Shown here one piece after another: positions 1 through 9,179 of a DNA stretch of 64,000 nucleotides (position 1 is its first letter; every line of letters begins with the position of its first letter). The notes below the pieces were generated by a model. It had not been told where the DNA came from and made no database searches. It was given only the letters and a program-made list of their open reading frames with translations. The DNA is from Stutzerimonas frequens. Its GTDB lineage: Bacteria; Pseudomonadota; Gammaproteobacteria; Pseudomonadales; Pseudomonadaceae. The stretch spans positions 1-64,000 of the forward strand of contig NZ_JAMOHM010000013.1 in the NCBI RefSeq assembly GCF_024448335.1. Direction: 5' to 3'. A program made the translations under genes and the position numbers.

Positions 1-356
1 GCAGCGATGGAACGAGGGGAGTCGAGCGCAGCGAGACCCGGATGGTGGGGCAAGACCTTTTGGTTCCTTTTGGGGGGCCGGCCATCCGGGCGACTGCCAA
101 AAGGAACTCGCCCAGCAGGGCGAAACCTGAATCGCCAGGCAACTCGGCAATCGGCATCGACTCGATGCCAGCAAGCCCCTCGTCCAGAACTGATCCAAAT
201 CCAGCAGGGCAAACCACATCCCTAATCTCACCCAGCAAATCAACCAAACCAAAAAAACCCTGAGCCAATTCAACCCCCACCCCATTCATCCAACCGTCAC
301 ATCCATCTGTTTCCGTGCCCTCACGCATTGGCGCGATCCCTCGCCACGGAGACCCG
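1..356. other. Intergenic stretch with no convincing gene
   Basis: About 350 bases precede the first supported start codon. Short open frames exist here, but they are low-complexity and have no ribosome binding site or recognisable domain. The stretch holds one perfect inverted repeat, listed separately, and an A/C-rich tract near 195-300. No promoter could be identified with confidence. Confidence 0.5.
63..107. repeat. Inverted repeat, 11-bp perfect arms
   Basis: GTTCCTTTTGG at 63-73 is mirrored exactly by CCAAAAGGAAC at 97-107, leaving a GC-rich loop of 23 bases. The arms and the following CTCGCCCAGCAGGGCGAAACC resemble a dispersed intergenic hairpin that I remember from pseudomonad and xanthomonad genomes; that link is from memory. 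There is no T-tract right after either arm, so it is not a typical intrinsic terminator. Confidence 0.6.
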
Positions 357-1271
357 ATGAAATCCCTGCTCAAACTCCACACCCTCACCCTCCTCGGCCT
401 CGCCCTGGCCGCCAACGTCGGTCTGCAGCTGCTGCTCGCCGTCGGCACGGTCAAATCCTGGGGCGAGATCGACTGGATGGACGTCGTCGGCGAAGGTGGT
501 TGCGCAGCCCTCGCCCTCGCCTGGCTGATCATGCTGCTGCACAGCCGCCCGGCCGGCCGGGTGACGCGGCTGCTGGCGCTGGGGCTGGCCTGCATCTGCT
601 TTTCCTGGTGGATGGACCTGCTCGACGAGTTCATCCAGATCCCCGCCGGCATCGCCTGGGATAACTGGCTGGAAACCGCGCCCATGCCGGTGGGTCTGTT
701 GCTGCTGACCTTCGGCATCTACCACCTGAACCAGGAACAGCGCGCCATCAACGCGCAGATGCACAAACGCGAGCGGCTCTTCCGCGAGCATCGGCTGTTC
801 GACAACCTGACCCCGCTCGGCACCGCCGAATACCTGCGGCGGCAGCTGGATCAGGCACTGCGCCAGGCTGCCGACGAGCAAAGGCCGCTGTCGCTGCTGG
901 CGGTGGACCTCGACGAGTTCAGTCGGGTCAACCAGCGTTACGGCCAGGCCGAGGGTGACCTGGTGCTGCAGGCCGTGGCGCAGTTACTGGTGCTCAACCT
1001 GCGCCATCAGGACCTGCTCTGCCGCCTCGCCGGGGATCGCTTCGTCGTGCTGCTGCCCGATACCGCCGAGCAACAGGCGCGGCAGCTCGCCGAGGAGTTG
1101 CAGACCGCCGTGGCCAGCCTCGCGCACAAGACCCGCCAGCACGGCGAGCGCCTGCATCTGCGTGCCAGCACCGCGGTGGTGATGGCCTTCGACGACGATG
1201 CCGAGCAGTTGCTCAAACGCCTCAACCTCGGTTTGGCCAAGGCCAAGCAGTCACTGCCACGCTGCGCCTGA
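357..1271 (+). CDS. Membrane protein with degenerate GGDEF domain
   Basis: This 304-residue protein has about four hydrophobic helices in the first 130 residues (an uncharacterised membrane sensor), a short linker, and a C-terminal GGDEF fold. The substrate-binding segment is well kept (DLDEFSRVNQRYG, then EGD), but the signature is AGDRF (residues 225-229) instead of GGDEF, so a catalytic acidic residue is replaced by Arg. The inhibitory-site motif RxxD is intact as RHQD (216-219), spaced exactly five residues before the signature. I infer a c-di-GMP-responsive or inactive enzyme rather than an efficient cyclase. The start at 357 is preferred over an upstream in-frame codon at 315 because GGAG lies just before it. 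Confidence 0.85.
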   Translation: MKSLLKLHTLTLLGLALAANVGLQLLLAVGTVKSWGEIDWMDVVGEGGCAALALAWLIMLLHSRPAGRVTRLLALGLACICFSWWMDLLDEFIQIPAGIAWDNWLETAPMPVGLLLLTFGIYHLNQEQRAINAQMHKRERLFREHRLFDNLTPLGTAEYLRRQLDQALRQAADEQRPLSLLAVDLDEFSRVNQRYGQAEGDLVLQAVAQLLVLNLRHQDLLCRLAGDRFVVLLPDTAEQQARQLAEELQTAVASLAHKTRQHGERLHLRASTAVVMAFDDDAEQLLKRLNLGLAKAKQSLPRCA

Positions 1272-1278
1272 GGCGACC

Positions 1279-2316
1279 ATGGAAAGCCCGTCACGCTGGT
1301 ATGAATGGGACACCCGCTTCATCGCCGCGCACCACCAGCCGGCGGTGTTGCTCGACCTGGCGCTCTCGCGCGGTATCGACAGCCATGCGCTGCTGCGCGG
1401 CAGCGGGCTGTTCTACGAGGACGTCGCCAGCGGTCGTGCCCGCGTCAGCCCGGAGCAGCTGCTGACGCTCATCGGCAACACCGAACGCTTGTTGGGTGCT
1501 GCGGACAGCAGCTTTCTGTTCGGCCAGCGCTTGCTGCCCGGGCATTACGGCGATGTCAGCCTTGCCTTGGCCAACGCCGGCAACCTCGAACAGGCGCTGG
1601 AGCGGCTTAGCCAGTTCCGCGCCCTGCTCTGCCCGCTGCTGGCGCCAAGGCTGCTGCTGGACGAGCAGCAGCTGCACATCTATTGGCTGGACAATGGCAG
1701 CGCCGGCCGCCACCAACGGTTTCTCATCGAAGCGCACCTGACCGCCATCGTCGCGCTGTGCAAGCGCGGCAGCGGCCTGCGCCTGCCCTGGCGCTTCCAG
1801 TTTGCCTACCCGCAACCGCGCCATGTCGAGCAGTACTGGGTGCACCTGGGTGACGCGCTGCAGTTCGACCGCCACCTGACCCTGCTCAGCCTGCCTCGCG
1901 AGTACCTGCATCAGCCCTGGCCGGATGCTTCGGCCACGGTAGGCCAGGTCGCGCAGCAGGCCAGCCAGCAGCAGATCGATGCGCTGGAAGGCCCCTGTGC
2001 GTTTCTCGATGCGTTCTACCAGTATCTGCATGACAACATCCGCGAGCCGCTGAACCTGGAGCGCGTCGCGCTGGCGTTCGCCATGAGTCCGGCGACGCTC
2101 AAGCGCAAGCTGGCCAAGCACGGCACGCACTTCCAGGAACAGCTCGATCTGGTGCGCACGCACGTCGCGCTCTACCTCTATCAGGCCCGCGGCCTCGGCA
2201 ACGAGGCCGTGGCGCGGCACCTCGGCTTCAACGACACCACCAACTTCCGCCGCGCCTTCAAGCGCTGGACCGGCGTGGTGCCCAGCGGGCTGCAGCCGCT
2301 GTTCGACGCCCCCTGA
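1279..2316 (+). CDS. AraC-family transcriptional regulator (Arabinose_bd N-domain)
   Basis: The 345-residue regulator begins seven bases after the stop of the GGDEF gene, so the two are probably cotranscribed. Residues 20-200 match the effector-binding half of the OruR/ArgR-like AraC subgroup (pattern LLRGSGL, then a LGDALQFD-like segment). The C-terminal 100 residues carry the double helix-turn-helix, including MSPATLKRKL and the closing GFNDTTNFRRAFKRWTG. The effector is unknown. The in-frame codon at 1198 lies inside the preceding gene and has no ribosome binding site, so the start at 1279 was chosen. Confidence 0.88.
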   Translation: MESPSRWYEWDTRFIAAHHQPAVLLDLALSRGIDSHALLRGSGLFYEDVASGRARVSPEQLLTLIGNTERLLGAADSSFLFGQRLLPGHYGDVSLALANAGNLEQALERLSQFRALLCPLLAPRLLLDEQQLHIYWLDNGSAGRHQRFLIEAHLTAIVALCKRGSGLRLPWRFQFAYPQPRHVEQYWVHLGDALQFDRHLTLLSLPREYLHQPWPDASATVGQVAQQASQQQIDALEGPCAFLDAFYQYLHDNIREPLNLERVALAFAMSPATLKRKLAKHGTHFQEQLDLVRTHVALYLYQARGLGNEAVARHLGFNDTTNFRRAFKRWTGVVPSGLQPLFDAP

Positions 2317-2361
2317 CGGCGTGCTAAGGTGCCGCCCGCACTACCTTCGAGGCGAGCGGGC

Positions 2362-3264
2362 ATGGATATCAAGCAGCTGAAGTTTCTCGTGGCGCTGGAT
2401 GAAACGCGTCATTTCGGTCAGGCCGCGGCGCGCTGCCATGTCACCCAGCCGACGCTGTCGATGCGCCTGCGCGGTCTCGAAGAAGAGCTCGGCCTGCAAC
2501 TGGTGATCCGCAGCCAGCGCTTCGAAGGCTTCACCGCCGAAGGCGAACGCATCCTGGCCTGGGCGCGCAGCCTGCTCGCCGCACAGGACGGCCTGCTGGC
2601 AGAAGCCGCCTCCTGCCGTGGTCAGCTGGTCGGCACCTTGCGCCTGGGCGTGGTGCCGCTGGCCGGTTTCGACCCGATGCAACTGGTGCAGGCCTTCGGC
2701 GAGCGCCACCCGAACCTGCGCTTCGAGCTGTTCGCGTTGAGCAGCGATCAGATTCTCGAACGGCTCAATCGCAATCTGCTGGACCTGGGCCTGTCCTATC
2801 TGGAGCGGCTGGATGACGCGCACTTCACCAGCCTGCCGCTCGGCGAAACCCGCATGGGGCTGTTGCATGACGAGCGCCATTTTCGCTTCGACGCGCCATC
2901 GCTGCGCTGGGATGCCCTGGCCGATCTTCCGCTCGGTCTTTTGACCGGCGGCATGCACTTTCGCCAGTCCATCGACCATGCGCTGCGTAGCCGTGGCCTG
3001 AGCCTGGCACCGCGGCTGCAGACCGATGCTGTGCACCATCTGCTGCAGGCCGTAGAGGCCGGACTGTGTTGCGCAATCATGCCGCTGGATAGCGGCCTCG
3101 AAGCACTGGACAGCCGACTGACCCTGACGCCCATCGAGAACGCCAGTACCCTCGCGCCGCTGGGGCTGATCCTGCGTCGCGGCTCACCGCGATCCGCGCT
3201 GGGCGAAGCCTGTTTCAACGAAGCGCGCGAGCTGTTACAGCGGCAAAGACCTGCCATCTCCTGA
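2362..3264 (+). CDS. LysR-family transcriptional regulator
   Basis: This is a 300-residue LysR regulator. The N-terminal winged helix-turn-helix is typical (MDIKQLKFLVALDE, then FGQAAARCHVTQPTLSMRLR), followed by a periplasmic-binding-like effector domain from about residue 90. The ATG at 2362 follows GAGGCGAGCGGGC. It lies about 100 bases upstream of fdhD on the same strand. LysR proteins usually act on neighbouring genes, so it may control fdhD and the oxidoreductase after it; the direction (not divergent) makes that less certain. Confidence 0.88.
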   Translation: MDIKQLKFLVALDETRHFGQAAARCHVTQPTLSMRLRGLEEELGLQLVIRSQRFEGFTAEGERILAWARSLLAAQDGLLAEAASCRGQLVGTLRLGVVPLAGFDPMQLVQAFGERHPNLRFELFALSSDQILERLNRNLLDLGLSYLERLDDAHFTSLPLGETRMGLLHDERHFRFDAPSLRWDALADLPLGLLTGGMHFRQSIDHALRSRGLSLAPRLQTDAVHHLLQAVEAGLCCAIMPLDSGLEALDSRLTLTPIENASTLAPLGLILRRGSPRSALGEACFNEARELLQRQRPAIS

Positions 3265-3365
3265 CGGGCGATCGATACGCTCGATCACCCTATCGAACAT
3301 AGCGATTGGACGATCCATCCCTGCGCTCCTAGGCTCCCTGCGTCGACCTGTCGCAGGCCATCGCC
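3265..3365 (+). promoter_or_regulatory. Candidate control region of fdhD operon
   Basis: The 101-base gap between the LysR gene and fdhD contains repeated CGAT elements (ATCGATACGCTCGATC, then TATCGAA and GCGATTGGACGATCC) that could form LysR half-sites of the T-N11-A type. No clear -35/-10 pair was seen. This is inference from position and repetition only. Confidence 0.3.
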
Positions 3366-4169
3366 ATGCAATACGCCACCCTCAACGCCCCAAGCGCCAA
3401 TGCTCCGGATCTCGGCGCGGCCCCCTTGGCTGACGAATGCGCCCTGGCCATCAGCTACAACGGCCTCAATCAGGCCGTGATGATGGTGACGCCGCTGGAC
3501 CTGGAAGACTTCGTTATCGGCTTCAGCCTGAGCGCCGGCTTGATCGAGCGCATCGATGATCTACGCGATCTGCGTTTGCGGGGCGATGGCAGCGCGCAGC
3601 ATGCCGAAGTACAGGTAAGCCCGCGGGCGTTCTGGCACATCAAGCAACAACGGCGGCAATTGGCCGGCCACAGCGGTTGTGGCCTGTGCGGTGTGCAGGC
3701 GCTGGAGCAGGCATTGCCGCAGCTCGCACCACTTTCGCCAATCGAGCTGCCGCCCGAAGGGCATTTCCACGATCTACGCCAGCGCATCGCCGACGCCCAG
3801 CTGCTGGCCCGCGATAGCGGCGCACTGCACGCGGCACTGTATATCGACGGCAACGGAGAGATCGCCCTGTGCCGCGAGGACATCGGCCGGCACAACGCCC
3901 TGGACAAGCTGATCGGTGCGCTGATGCTGCAGCGCCGTACGCCAAGCGAAGGCTTCGTCGTGGTCACCAGCCGCTGCAGCCTGGAGCTGATCCACAAGGC
4001 CGTGCGTGCCGGTATCGGCACCCTGGTCAGTCTGTCCGCGCCGACCCATCTGACCGTCGAGTGGGCGCGTCGGCACCACCTAAACCTCATTCACTTGCCC
4101 CACCACAGCGCGCCGCGGGTCTACAGCCCGGCGCCCGCGCTGCCCGAACAGAACGGATGCCACCCATGA
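3366..4169 (+). CDS. fdhD: Formate dehydrogenase accessory sulfurtransferase FdhD
   Basis: FdhD moves sulfur from a cysteine desulfurase to the bis-MGD molybdenum cofactor of formate dehydrogenases; without it the oxidoreductase is inactive. The 267-residue protein has the expected order: an early VTPLDLEDFVIGF helix, the CxxC motif in SGCGLCG near residue 104, and the late REDIGRHNALDKLIG block that shapes the cofactor pocket. The usual TGR(A/V)S segment is TSRCS here, a small deviation. Its stop overlaps the start of the next gene (ATGA), so FdhD and its probable client are translationally coupled. Confidence 0.95.
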   Translation: MQYATLNAPSANAPDLGAAPLADECALAISYNGLNQAVMMVTPLDLEDFVIGFSLSAGLIERIDDLRDLRLRGDGSAQHAEVQVSPRAFWHIKQQRRQLAGHSGCGLCGVQALEQALPQLAPLSPIELPPEGHFHDLRQRIADAQLLARDSGALHAALYIDGNGEIALCREDIGRHNALDKLIGALMLQRRTPSEGFVVVTSRCSLELIHKAVRAGIGTLVSLSAPTHLTVEWARRHHLNLIHLPHHSAPRVYSPAPALPEQNGCHP

Positions 4170-6514
4170 GCCGCACGTCCCGCTTCCATCCCGCCACCCG
4201 TTTCCAGCCCTACGCCGGCCCGGCAGGCGGCTGGGGCGCGCTGCGCAGCGTGGCCAGCGCCTGGCTCGGCAGTGGCAACGCGCTGAAGAACATCCGCGCC
4301 ATGCTGCGCACCAACCAGAACGGCGGCTTCGATTGCCCTGGCTGTGCCTGGGGTGACTCGCCGGAAGCCGGCGCGGTGAAGTTCTGCGAGAACGGCGCCA
4401 AGGCAGTGAACTGGGAAGCGACTCGGCGTCGCGTGGACGCCGCCTTCTTCGCCCGCCACAGCGTCAGCCAGTTACGCCAGCAGAGCGATTACTGGCTCGA
4501 ATACCAGGGCCGCCTGAGTGAACCGGTCCGTTACGACGCCGCCAGCGACCGCTATCAGCCGATCAGCTGGGACGATGCCTTTGCGCTGATCGCACGACAC
4601 TTGAACGGCCTGGACAGCCCGCACCAGGCAGCTTTCTACACGTCCGGCCGGGCCAGCAACGAAGCGGCCTATCTCTACCAGCTGTTCGGTCGCAGCTTCG
4701 GCACCAACAACTTTCCCGACTGCTCGAACATGTGCCACGAGGCCAGCGGCGTCGCCCTGAGCGAATCCATCGGCGTCGGCAAGGGCACGGTGACGCTGGA
4801 GGATTTCGCTCACGCCGATGCGATCTTCGTTCTCGGGCAGAACCCCGGCACCAATCACCCGCGCATGCTCGAACCATTGCGTCAGGCTGTGGAGCGCGGC
4901 GCTCAGGTGGTCTGCTTCAATCCATTGCGCGAGCGCGGCCTGGAACGCTTCCAGCACCCGCAGAAGCCCATCGAGATGCTCGCCAACCAGGACGCGCCGA
5001 CTCACAGCGCCTACCTGCGACCCAATCTCGGCGGCGATCTGGCGGTGCTGCGCGGTATCGCCAAGTACCTGCTGCAATGGGAGCAGGAAGCCCAGGCCAG
5101 CGGCGCGCCGGCGGTGTTCGATCACGCGTTTCTGGCTGAGCACAGCCGCGGGCTGGACGCCTATCTGGCCGAGATCGAAGCCACGCCCTGGGCGCTGATC
5201 GAGCAGCAGTCGGGGCTCGACCGCGAGACCATTCGCCACGCCGCCGCGATCTACCGCAACGCCGACAGGGCCATCGTCTGCTGGGCGATGGGCATTACCC
5301 AGCACCGTCACTCGGTGGCGACCATCCAGGAAATCGCCAACCTGCTGCTCCTACGCGGCAACATCGGCAAGCCCGGCGCTGGCGCCTGCCCGGTGCGCGG
5401 CCACAGCAACGTGCAGGGCGACCGCACCATGGGCATCAACGAGCGGCCGCCGCTTGCGCTGCTCGATGCACTGCAGCGCCAGTTCGACCTGCCGATGCCA
5501 CGCCAGCCCGGCTACAACACCGTGGAATGCATCCAGGCCATGCTCGCCGGGCAGGTCAAGGTATTCATCGGTCTGGGCGGCAACTTCGCCCAGGCCACGC
5601 CGGACACCCCGCGTACGCAGCAGGCGCTGCGCAACTGCGCGCTGACCGTACAGATCAGCACCAAGCTCAACCGCAGCCACCTGACCATGGGCCGTGACGC
5701 GCTGATCCTGCCTTGCCTCGGTCGCACCGACATCGACCGCCAGGCCTGCGGCCCGCAGGCGGTCACCGTGGAAGACTCGTTCAGCATGATCCACGCCTCG
5801 CGCGGCCAGCTCGAGCCCGCGTCCGCCGAAATGCGTTCGGAGCCGGCCATCGTCGCCGGCATCGCCGCCGCCACGTTGGGCAAACACCCGGTGGACTGGC
5901 TCTGGCTGGTGGAGGACTACAGCCGTATTCGCGAGCTGATCGCCGCCACCATTCCCGGTTTCACCGGCTTCGACCACCGCCTGCATCGCCCTGGCGGCTT
6001 TTACCTGGGCAATGCCGCTGCCCGGCGCGAATGGAACACCGCCAGCGGTCGCGCCGAGTTCAAGGCGCACCCGTTGCCGGCCGATCTGCTGCCCGAACAG
6101 GCCCGCCATGACGGCGTGGAGGCCGACCTGATCCTGCAGACGCTGCGCTCCCACGATCAGTACAACACCACGCTCTATGGTCTGGATGATCGCTATCGTG
6201 GGGTGAAAGGCATGCGCGATGTGGTGTTCGTCAATCCAGTCGACATCCAGCGGCTGGGCCTGGAAGCCGGCCAGCAGGTCGATCTGCTCTCGCTCTGGGA
6301 CGACGGCATCGAGCGCCGCGTGCGCGGTTTCACCCTGCTCGCGTACGACACTCCGCTCGGCCAGGCCGCCGCCTACTACCCGGAAACCAATCCGCTGGTG
6401 CCGCTGGAGAGCTTTGGCGAGCGCAGCCACACGCCGACTTCGAAATTCATCGCGATTCGCGTGCTGCCGAACACGCAGAAGACCGAGCAGCCGCTGATCG
6501 CCAGCGGGCAATGA
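4166..6514 (+). CDS. FdhF/YdeP-family molybdopterin oxidoreductase
   Basis: The protein has 782 residues from the ATG that overlaps the fdhD stop; a second in-frame ATG nine bases upstream is possible. The N-terminal GFDCPGCAWGD is the hallmark of the YdeP branch of formate-dehydrogenase-like enzymes. The molybdenum ligand position, selenocysteine in E. coli FdhF, is Cys190 in the motif CSNMCHEASG, so no selenocysteine is needed. A MopB-type middle part (VRGHSNVQGDR, LGGNFAQATPDTP) and a C-terminal cofactor-binding lobe follow. YdeP-type enzymes are linked to acid resistance in E. coli, but their substrate is not settled. The direct link to fdhD supports a cofactor sulfuration requirement. 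Confidence 0.9.
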   Translation: MSRTSRFHPATRFQPYAGPAGGWGALRSVASAWLGSGNALKNIRAMLRTNQNGGFDCPGCAWGDSPEAGAVKFCENGAKAVNWEATRRRVDAAFFARHSVSQLRQQSDYWLEYQGRLSEPVRYDAASDRYQPISWDDAFALIARHLNGLDSPHQAAFYTSGRASNEAAYLYQLFGRSFGTNNFPDCSNMCHEASGVALSESIGVGKGTVTLEDFAHADAIFVLGQNPGTNHPRMLEPLRQAVERGAQVVCFNPLRERGLERFQHPQKPIEMLANQDAPTHSAYLRPNLGGDLAVLRGIAKYLLQWEQEAQASGAPAVFDHAFLAEHSRGLDAYLAEIEATPWALIEQQSGLDRETIRHAAAIYRNADRAIVCWAMGITQHRHSVATIQEIANLLLLRGNIGKPGAGACPVRGHSNVQGDRTMGINERPPLALLDALQRQFDLPMPRQPGYNTVECIQAMLAGQVKVFIGLGGNFAQATPDTPRTQQALRNCALTVQISTKLNRSHLTMGRDALILPCLGRTDIDRQACGPQAVTVEDSFSMIHASRGQLEPASAEMRSEPAIVAGIAAATLGKHPVDWLWLVEDYSRIRELIAATIPGFTGFDHRLHRPGGFYLGNAAARREWNTASGRAEFKAHPLPADLLPEQARHDGVEADLILQTLRSHDQYNTTLYGLDDRYRGVKGMRDVVFVNPVDIQRLGLEAGQQVDLLSLWDDGIERRVRGFTLLAYDTPLGQAAAYYPETNPLVPLESFGERSHTPTSKFIAIRVLPNTQKTEQPLIASGQ

Positions 6515-6517
6515 CGC

Positions 6518-6907
6518 TCATTCGAAGCGGCTGGAGTCGTCGCGATCGTGCGGGTAGCGCCGGTTGAGGGGAAACGCCGGCAGCCAGCCTTCGCGGCGCA
6601 CGGTCCAGCATTCGTACGTTGGCGTCAGCTGGTCGGGCGCATCCAGTGCGCCTAGGTGTACCTCGATCTCATCGGCGAAGCGGGAAAAAACCGATGAGCC
6701 ACAGCGGGGGCAGAAGTACCGTCCGGCGTATTCGGCCGTCTCACCCTCGACGGTCACCGCATCCTGCGGGAACACCGCAGCGGCGTAGAACAGCGCGCCA
6801 TGATGCTTACGGCAGTCCAGGCAATGACAGATGCCGACTCGATAGGGCTGCCCCGCCGTCACGATGCGCACGTTGCCGCACAGGCAGCCCCCAGTTAATG
6901 AGTTCAC
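6518..6907 (-). CDS. Gfa-like CENP-V/GFA domain protein
   Basis: This 129-residue protein belongs to the glutathione-dependent formaldehyde-activating (GFA) fold. It shows the zinc-binding cysteine set: GGCLCGNVR at the start, CHCLDCRK near residue 30, and CPRCGS near residue 70. It starts at GTG 6907, preceded by GGAGGAGACAGAAG. It converges on the oxidoreductase gene and ends three bases from it. A formaldehyde-to-formate link with the neighbouring formate-dehydrogenase-like gene is tempting, but most members of this family have unknown substrates. Confidence 0.85.
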   Translation of the reverse strand: MNSLTGGCLCGNVRIVTAGQPYRVGICHCLDCRKHHGALFYAAAVFPQDAVTVEGETAEYAGRYFCPRCGSSVFSRFADEIEVHLGALDAPDQLTPTYECWTVRREGWLPAFPLNRRYPHDRDDSSRFE

Positions 6908-7025
6908 CTTCTGTCTCCTCCGTCAGTACCGAAAGCGCCGCTCAGGGGCAGCGCGCGCACGGTCGAGGCTCGGCCGCCCAAGAAGCGTAGTCGCCTCCGG
7001 ACCACCGCACTAACGGAGACTAGCT

Positions 7026-7730
7026 TCAGCTTCCCTTGCGCCCCTGGCCAGCGAAACGCTGGATGTCATGGGTCGGCCCCGAGACGATCAGCAGATCGCC
7101 CGGCAGCACCTGGGTGCTGGGCGTCGCGTGCTGGAAGTCCTGGTTGGCCCGCTTGAGGCCGACGACAGTCACGCCGAATTTTTCGCGCACCCCAGCCGCA
7201 GCCAGGGTGCTGTTGTGGATGCGCTCGGGCGCATGGATCTTGGCGATGGCGAAGCCGTCGTCAAACTCGATGAAATCCATCATCCGCCCGGAGATCAGAT
7301 GGGCAACCCGCTCGCCCATGTCCGCCTCGGGATAGACCACATGATGCGCACCGATCCGCGTCGCGATCTGTCCATGCTCGGTGGTCAGCGCCTTGACCCA
7401 GATGTCTTTGATGCCCAGTTCGGTCAACGCCATGATGGTCATCAGGCTCGCCGCCATGTCCGAGCCGATACCGACGATGGCGTGGGGGAAATCGGCGACG
7501 CCGAGCTGCCGCAGCGCCATGACATTGGCGGAATCGGCCTGCACCGCATGGGTCAGCAGATCGGCCCAGGCATGCACGGGCTCGGCGGCCTGATCGATGC
7601 CCATCACGTCGTGCCCCAGGCGCGTCAGTGAGCGCGCCACCGAGCTGCCGAATCGCCCCAACCCGATGACCACCACACTGTCGCCTTTGGAGAACGAAAA
7701 TTGCTCTGAAAACAACAATTTAGCCAACAA
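7026..7730 (-). CDS. ktrA: KtrA/TrkA-type potassium channel gating subunit
   Basis: The 234-residue cytosolic protein has one RCK module: a nucleotide-binding Rossmann half (VVVIGLGRFGSSVA, acidic residue in GIDQ) and a C-terminal RCK_C half (VVGLKR to LLIVSG). The length fits KtrA rather than full two-module TrkA (about 458 residues). The start is a TTG at 7730, with GGAGGAG seven bases upstream located inside the end of ktrB, so the genes overlap by 11 bases and are translationally coupled. It binds ATP/ADP or NAD(H) to gate the KtrB pore. Confidence 0.93.
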   Translation of the reverse strand: MLAKLLFSEQFSFSKGDSVVVIGLGRFGSSVARSLTRLGHDVMGIDQAAEPVHAWADLLTHAVQADSANVMALRQLGVADFPHAIVGIGSDMAASLMTIMALTELGIKDIWVKALTTEHGQIATRIGAHHVVYPEADMGERVAHLISGRMMDFIEFDDGFAIAKIHAPERIHNSTLAAAGVREKFGVTVVGLKRANQDFQHATPSTQVLPGDLLIVSGPTHDIQRFAGQGRKGS

Positions 7731-9048
7731 TTGGGTGCTCCTCCGGATAGCGGTAAGGCATGCGGTGCTCGCCCAGCGCGAGCGAGGCGGCCAGGGTGAT
7801 GGTGCCGACCCGGCCGACGTACATGAGCAGCGTCGGCATCAGCTGGCTGGTCTCCGGCAGATCGGCGGTGATACCGGTGGACAGGCCGACGGTGCCGAAT
7901 GCGGAAATGACTTCGAAGATCACCTGATCGGTGGGAATGTCGGTGTCACGCAGGATGACCAGCGTACCGAGCACGACCATGGCGCTCCCCAGCACCAGCA
8001 CGGTGATCGCCTGGCGCTGGGCCGAACTGCCGACCCGGCGGCCGAACGCTTCGGTGTCGGCCCTGCCGCGGATCTCGGCGATCACCAGCAGCGCCAGGAT
8101 GGCCACGGTTCCGACCTTCACCCCACCGGCAGTACCGGCACTGCCGCCACCGATGAACATCAGGAAATAGTGCAGCGCCCAGCTCTCATGGGTCAGCGCG
8201 CCGATATCGAGCGCATTGAAACCGGCCGCACGCGCCGAGACCGAAACGAAGGCTGCCGAAAGAAGCTTGTCGGCCCAGGCCATGGGCCCGAGCGTACCCG
8301 GGTTGGACCACTCGAACAGCAGCACCGCCATGAAGCCGCCCACCAGCAGCACCGCCGTCCCGGACAGCGTCAGCTTGGTGTGCAGCGACCAGTGACGCGG
8401 GTCCGACCACCTGCGGCGCAGATCGTTGAGAACCGGAAAGCCGATGCCGCCGATGACGATGGCGCACATGATCGTCAGCAGAATGAATTCATCGGTGGCG
8501 TAGCGCACAAGGCCATCGCCATGAATGGAGAATCCCGCGTTATTGAACGCCGATACGGCATGGAACAGGCCGCTCCAGGCGGCCTCGCCCCAGCCAAGCC
8601 CGTACGACAGATGCAGCCGCAGGGTCAGCAGCAGCATGACCGCCAGCTCCATCAGCAGCGTGACGACCAGCACCAGTTTCGCCACGCTGCTGATGTCGCC
8701 CAGACCCAGTACATGGGACTCGGCCTGCGCGATCAGCTTGGCCCGCAAGCGGAACGAACGGTTGACCAGCAAGCCCAGCAAGGTCGCCAGGGTCATCATG
8801 CCGAAACCACCGAGCTGGAACAGCACCATGATCACCACCTGGCCGAAGGTCGACCAGTAGGTGCCGGTGTCGACCACCACCAGGCCGGTCACGCAGACCG
8901 CCGAGACAGCAGTGAACAATGCAGTAACCCAGGGTACCGGCTCGCTCTGCACGTGAGCGGCCGGCAGGGACAGGAGGGCGGTACCACAGAGGATGGCGAA
9001 CAGGAATACGAGCGCGACAGCCCGCCCCGGATGCAACAGTGATTTCAT
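7720..9048 (-). CDS. ktrB: KtrB/TrkH-family potassium uptake pore
   Basis: This is a 442-residue integral membrane protein with four pore repeats. The selectivity-filter segments are visible as VCVTGL, NNAGFS, ARAAGF and GLSTGIT. The length and the pairing with a single-RCK subunit indicate the KtrAB type, often Na+-dependent. The ATG at 9048 (after GGATCGA) is preferred over a GTG nine bases upstream. The sensor kinase gene lies upstream on the same strand with a 131-base gap, so all three may form one transcription unit. Confidence 0.93.
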   Translation of the reverse strand: MKSLLHPGRAVALVFLFAILCGTALLSLPAAHVQSEPVPWVTALFTAVSAVCVTGLVVVDTGTYWSTFGQVVIMVLFQLGGFGMMTLATLLGLLVNRSFRLRAKLIAQAESHVLGLGDISSVAKLVLVVTLLMELAVMLLLTLRLHLSYGLGWGEAAWSGLFHAVSAFNNAGFSIHGDGLVRYATDEFILLTIMCAIVIGGIGFPVLNDLRRRWSDPRHWSLHTKLTLSGTAVLLVGGFMAVLLFEWSNPGTLGPMAWADKLLSAAFVSVSARAAGFNALDIGALTHESWALHYFLMFIGGGSAGTAGGVKVGTVAILALLVIAEIRGRADTEAFGRRVGSSAQRQAITVLVLGSAMVVLGTLVILRDTDIPTDQVIFEVISAFGTVGLSTGITADLPETSQLMPTLLMYVGRVGTITLAASLALGEHRMPYRYPEEHPIVG

Positions 9049-9179
9049 TCGATCCACACCGACGGAACCGAGAGGTTAGAGCCATCGGAATCGGCGGCCC
9101 TGGAAAGCAGGGCGAGTGGCTAGGCGCATTGCCGTGGATATTCAACACCGCCGAGAAATCATCCTGGGCCGCCCCGGCC

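Noticed and set aside
3869..4165. An in-frame extension of the YdeP-type gene to 3869
   Set aside because: It lies inside fdhD in another frame; the ATGA overlap at 4166 is the natural start.
7597..9042. A long plus-strand open frame over ktrB
   Set aside because: Antisense shadow with Gln/His/Arg-rich low-complexity protein; the minus-strand genes carry clear channel motifs.
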